From contig JAAZKQ010000183.1 in NCBI GenBank assembly GCA_012799755.1, positions 1-5,195 on the forward strand: DNA of 5,195 bases, read 5' to 3'. The stretch comes from Lentisphaerota bacterium (GTDB lineage: Bacteria > Verrucomicrobiota > Lentisphaeria > Oligosphaerales > Oligosphaeraceae). Below are positions 5,127 to 5,195 of the stretch, piece after piece. Under the pieces are notes generated by a model. It was given only the letters and a program-made list of their open reading frames with translations, had not been told where the DNA came from and did no database searches. A program made the translations under genes and the position numbers. Positions within the stretch are counted from its first letter, which is position 1, and every line of letters starts with the position of its first letter.

Positions 5127-5137
5127 GTAACCGGTCA
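5127..5137 (+). repeat. Extra copy of the MITE terminal sequence GTAACCGGTCA
   Basis: The 11 bases are identical to 3261-3271 and to the complement of 3452-3462. The next base differs (G instead of C). The copy straddles the point where the sequence turns into the repeat of the gene interior (5129). A third chance occurrence of an 11-mer in 5 kb is very unlikely. Confidence 0.6.
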
Positions 5138-5195
5138 GCGGTGGGAACGATGTCGAAAAGACGACAGGCTTTTTCCGCGATTTGTTCAGCTTGGG
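5129..5195 (-). repeat. Edge copy of the 67-bp direct repeat; fragment of the HTH/ImmA-like gene
   Basis: It is identical to 4692-4758 and runs to the last base of the window, so the true length is at least 67 bp. Read on the minus strand, its coding frame (QAEQIAEKACRLFDIVPTAD) runs past the junction into unrelated residues (LLGAGPPVVFSVDKV) and stops at a TAG (5032-5034) that overlaps the ATG of the intact gene. It is therefore a gene fragment in a shifted frame (437 is not a multiple of 3), not a working gene. It may be a tandem duplication or an assembly end. Confidence 0.9.

Overview
The window has about 60% GC by eye and looks like bacterial chromosome. The short FtsX permease carries a KCLGALDGFIV..ES..QG motif that I associate from memory with the Planctomycetota/Lentisphaerota/Kiritimatiellota (PVC) group. 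This placement is a weak inference. The window starts inside a gene and ends inside a sequence repeat, so it may be a whole metagenomic contig.

Left third (1-1615, + strand): an export-type ABC operon. It holds the last 51 codons of a membrane protein, a 224-residue FtsX-like permease that lacks the usual large extracytoplasmic domain, and a complete LolD/MacB-type ATPase whose start overlaps the permease stop (ATGA). Permease and ATPase together should form a mechanotransmission-type or lipoprotein-type ABC complex in the inner membrane.

The rest (1642-5068, - strand) is a cluster of two toxin-antitoxin-like modules, convergent with the ABC operon across a 26-bp gap. The first transcribed module (right, 3490-5038) is an HTH protein with an ImmA/IrrE-like domain, overlapping a MazF/PemK toxin. 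The HTH protein most likely starts at 5038, behind an AAAGGAG ribosome binding site and a TTGACA promoter. Its metallopeptidase motif reads HTIGH instead of HExxH, so it is probably a pseudopeptidase, and it ends in an acidic tail that could neutralise MazF. The second module (1642-3160) is an AbiEi-type antitoxin followed by an AbiEii-type nucleotidyltransferase toxin, with an inverted repeat in the leader as candidate operator.

Between the modules (3161-3489) there is no gene. The stretch holds the abiE promoter and a 202-bp MITE-like element (3261-3462) with 21-bp terminal inverted repeats (19/21 matching), a near-match 8-bp target duplication, a perfect 10-bp-stem hairpin and a 9-bp tandem repeat.

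The right edge (5129-5195) repeats 67 bp of the interior of the HTH gene (4692-4758) exactly. The junction lies on a further copy of the element's terminal sequence GTAACCGGTCA. This is either a tandem duplication with a 437-bp period or an assembly branch.
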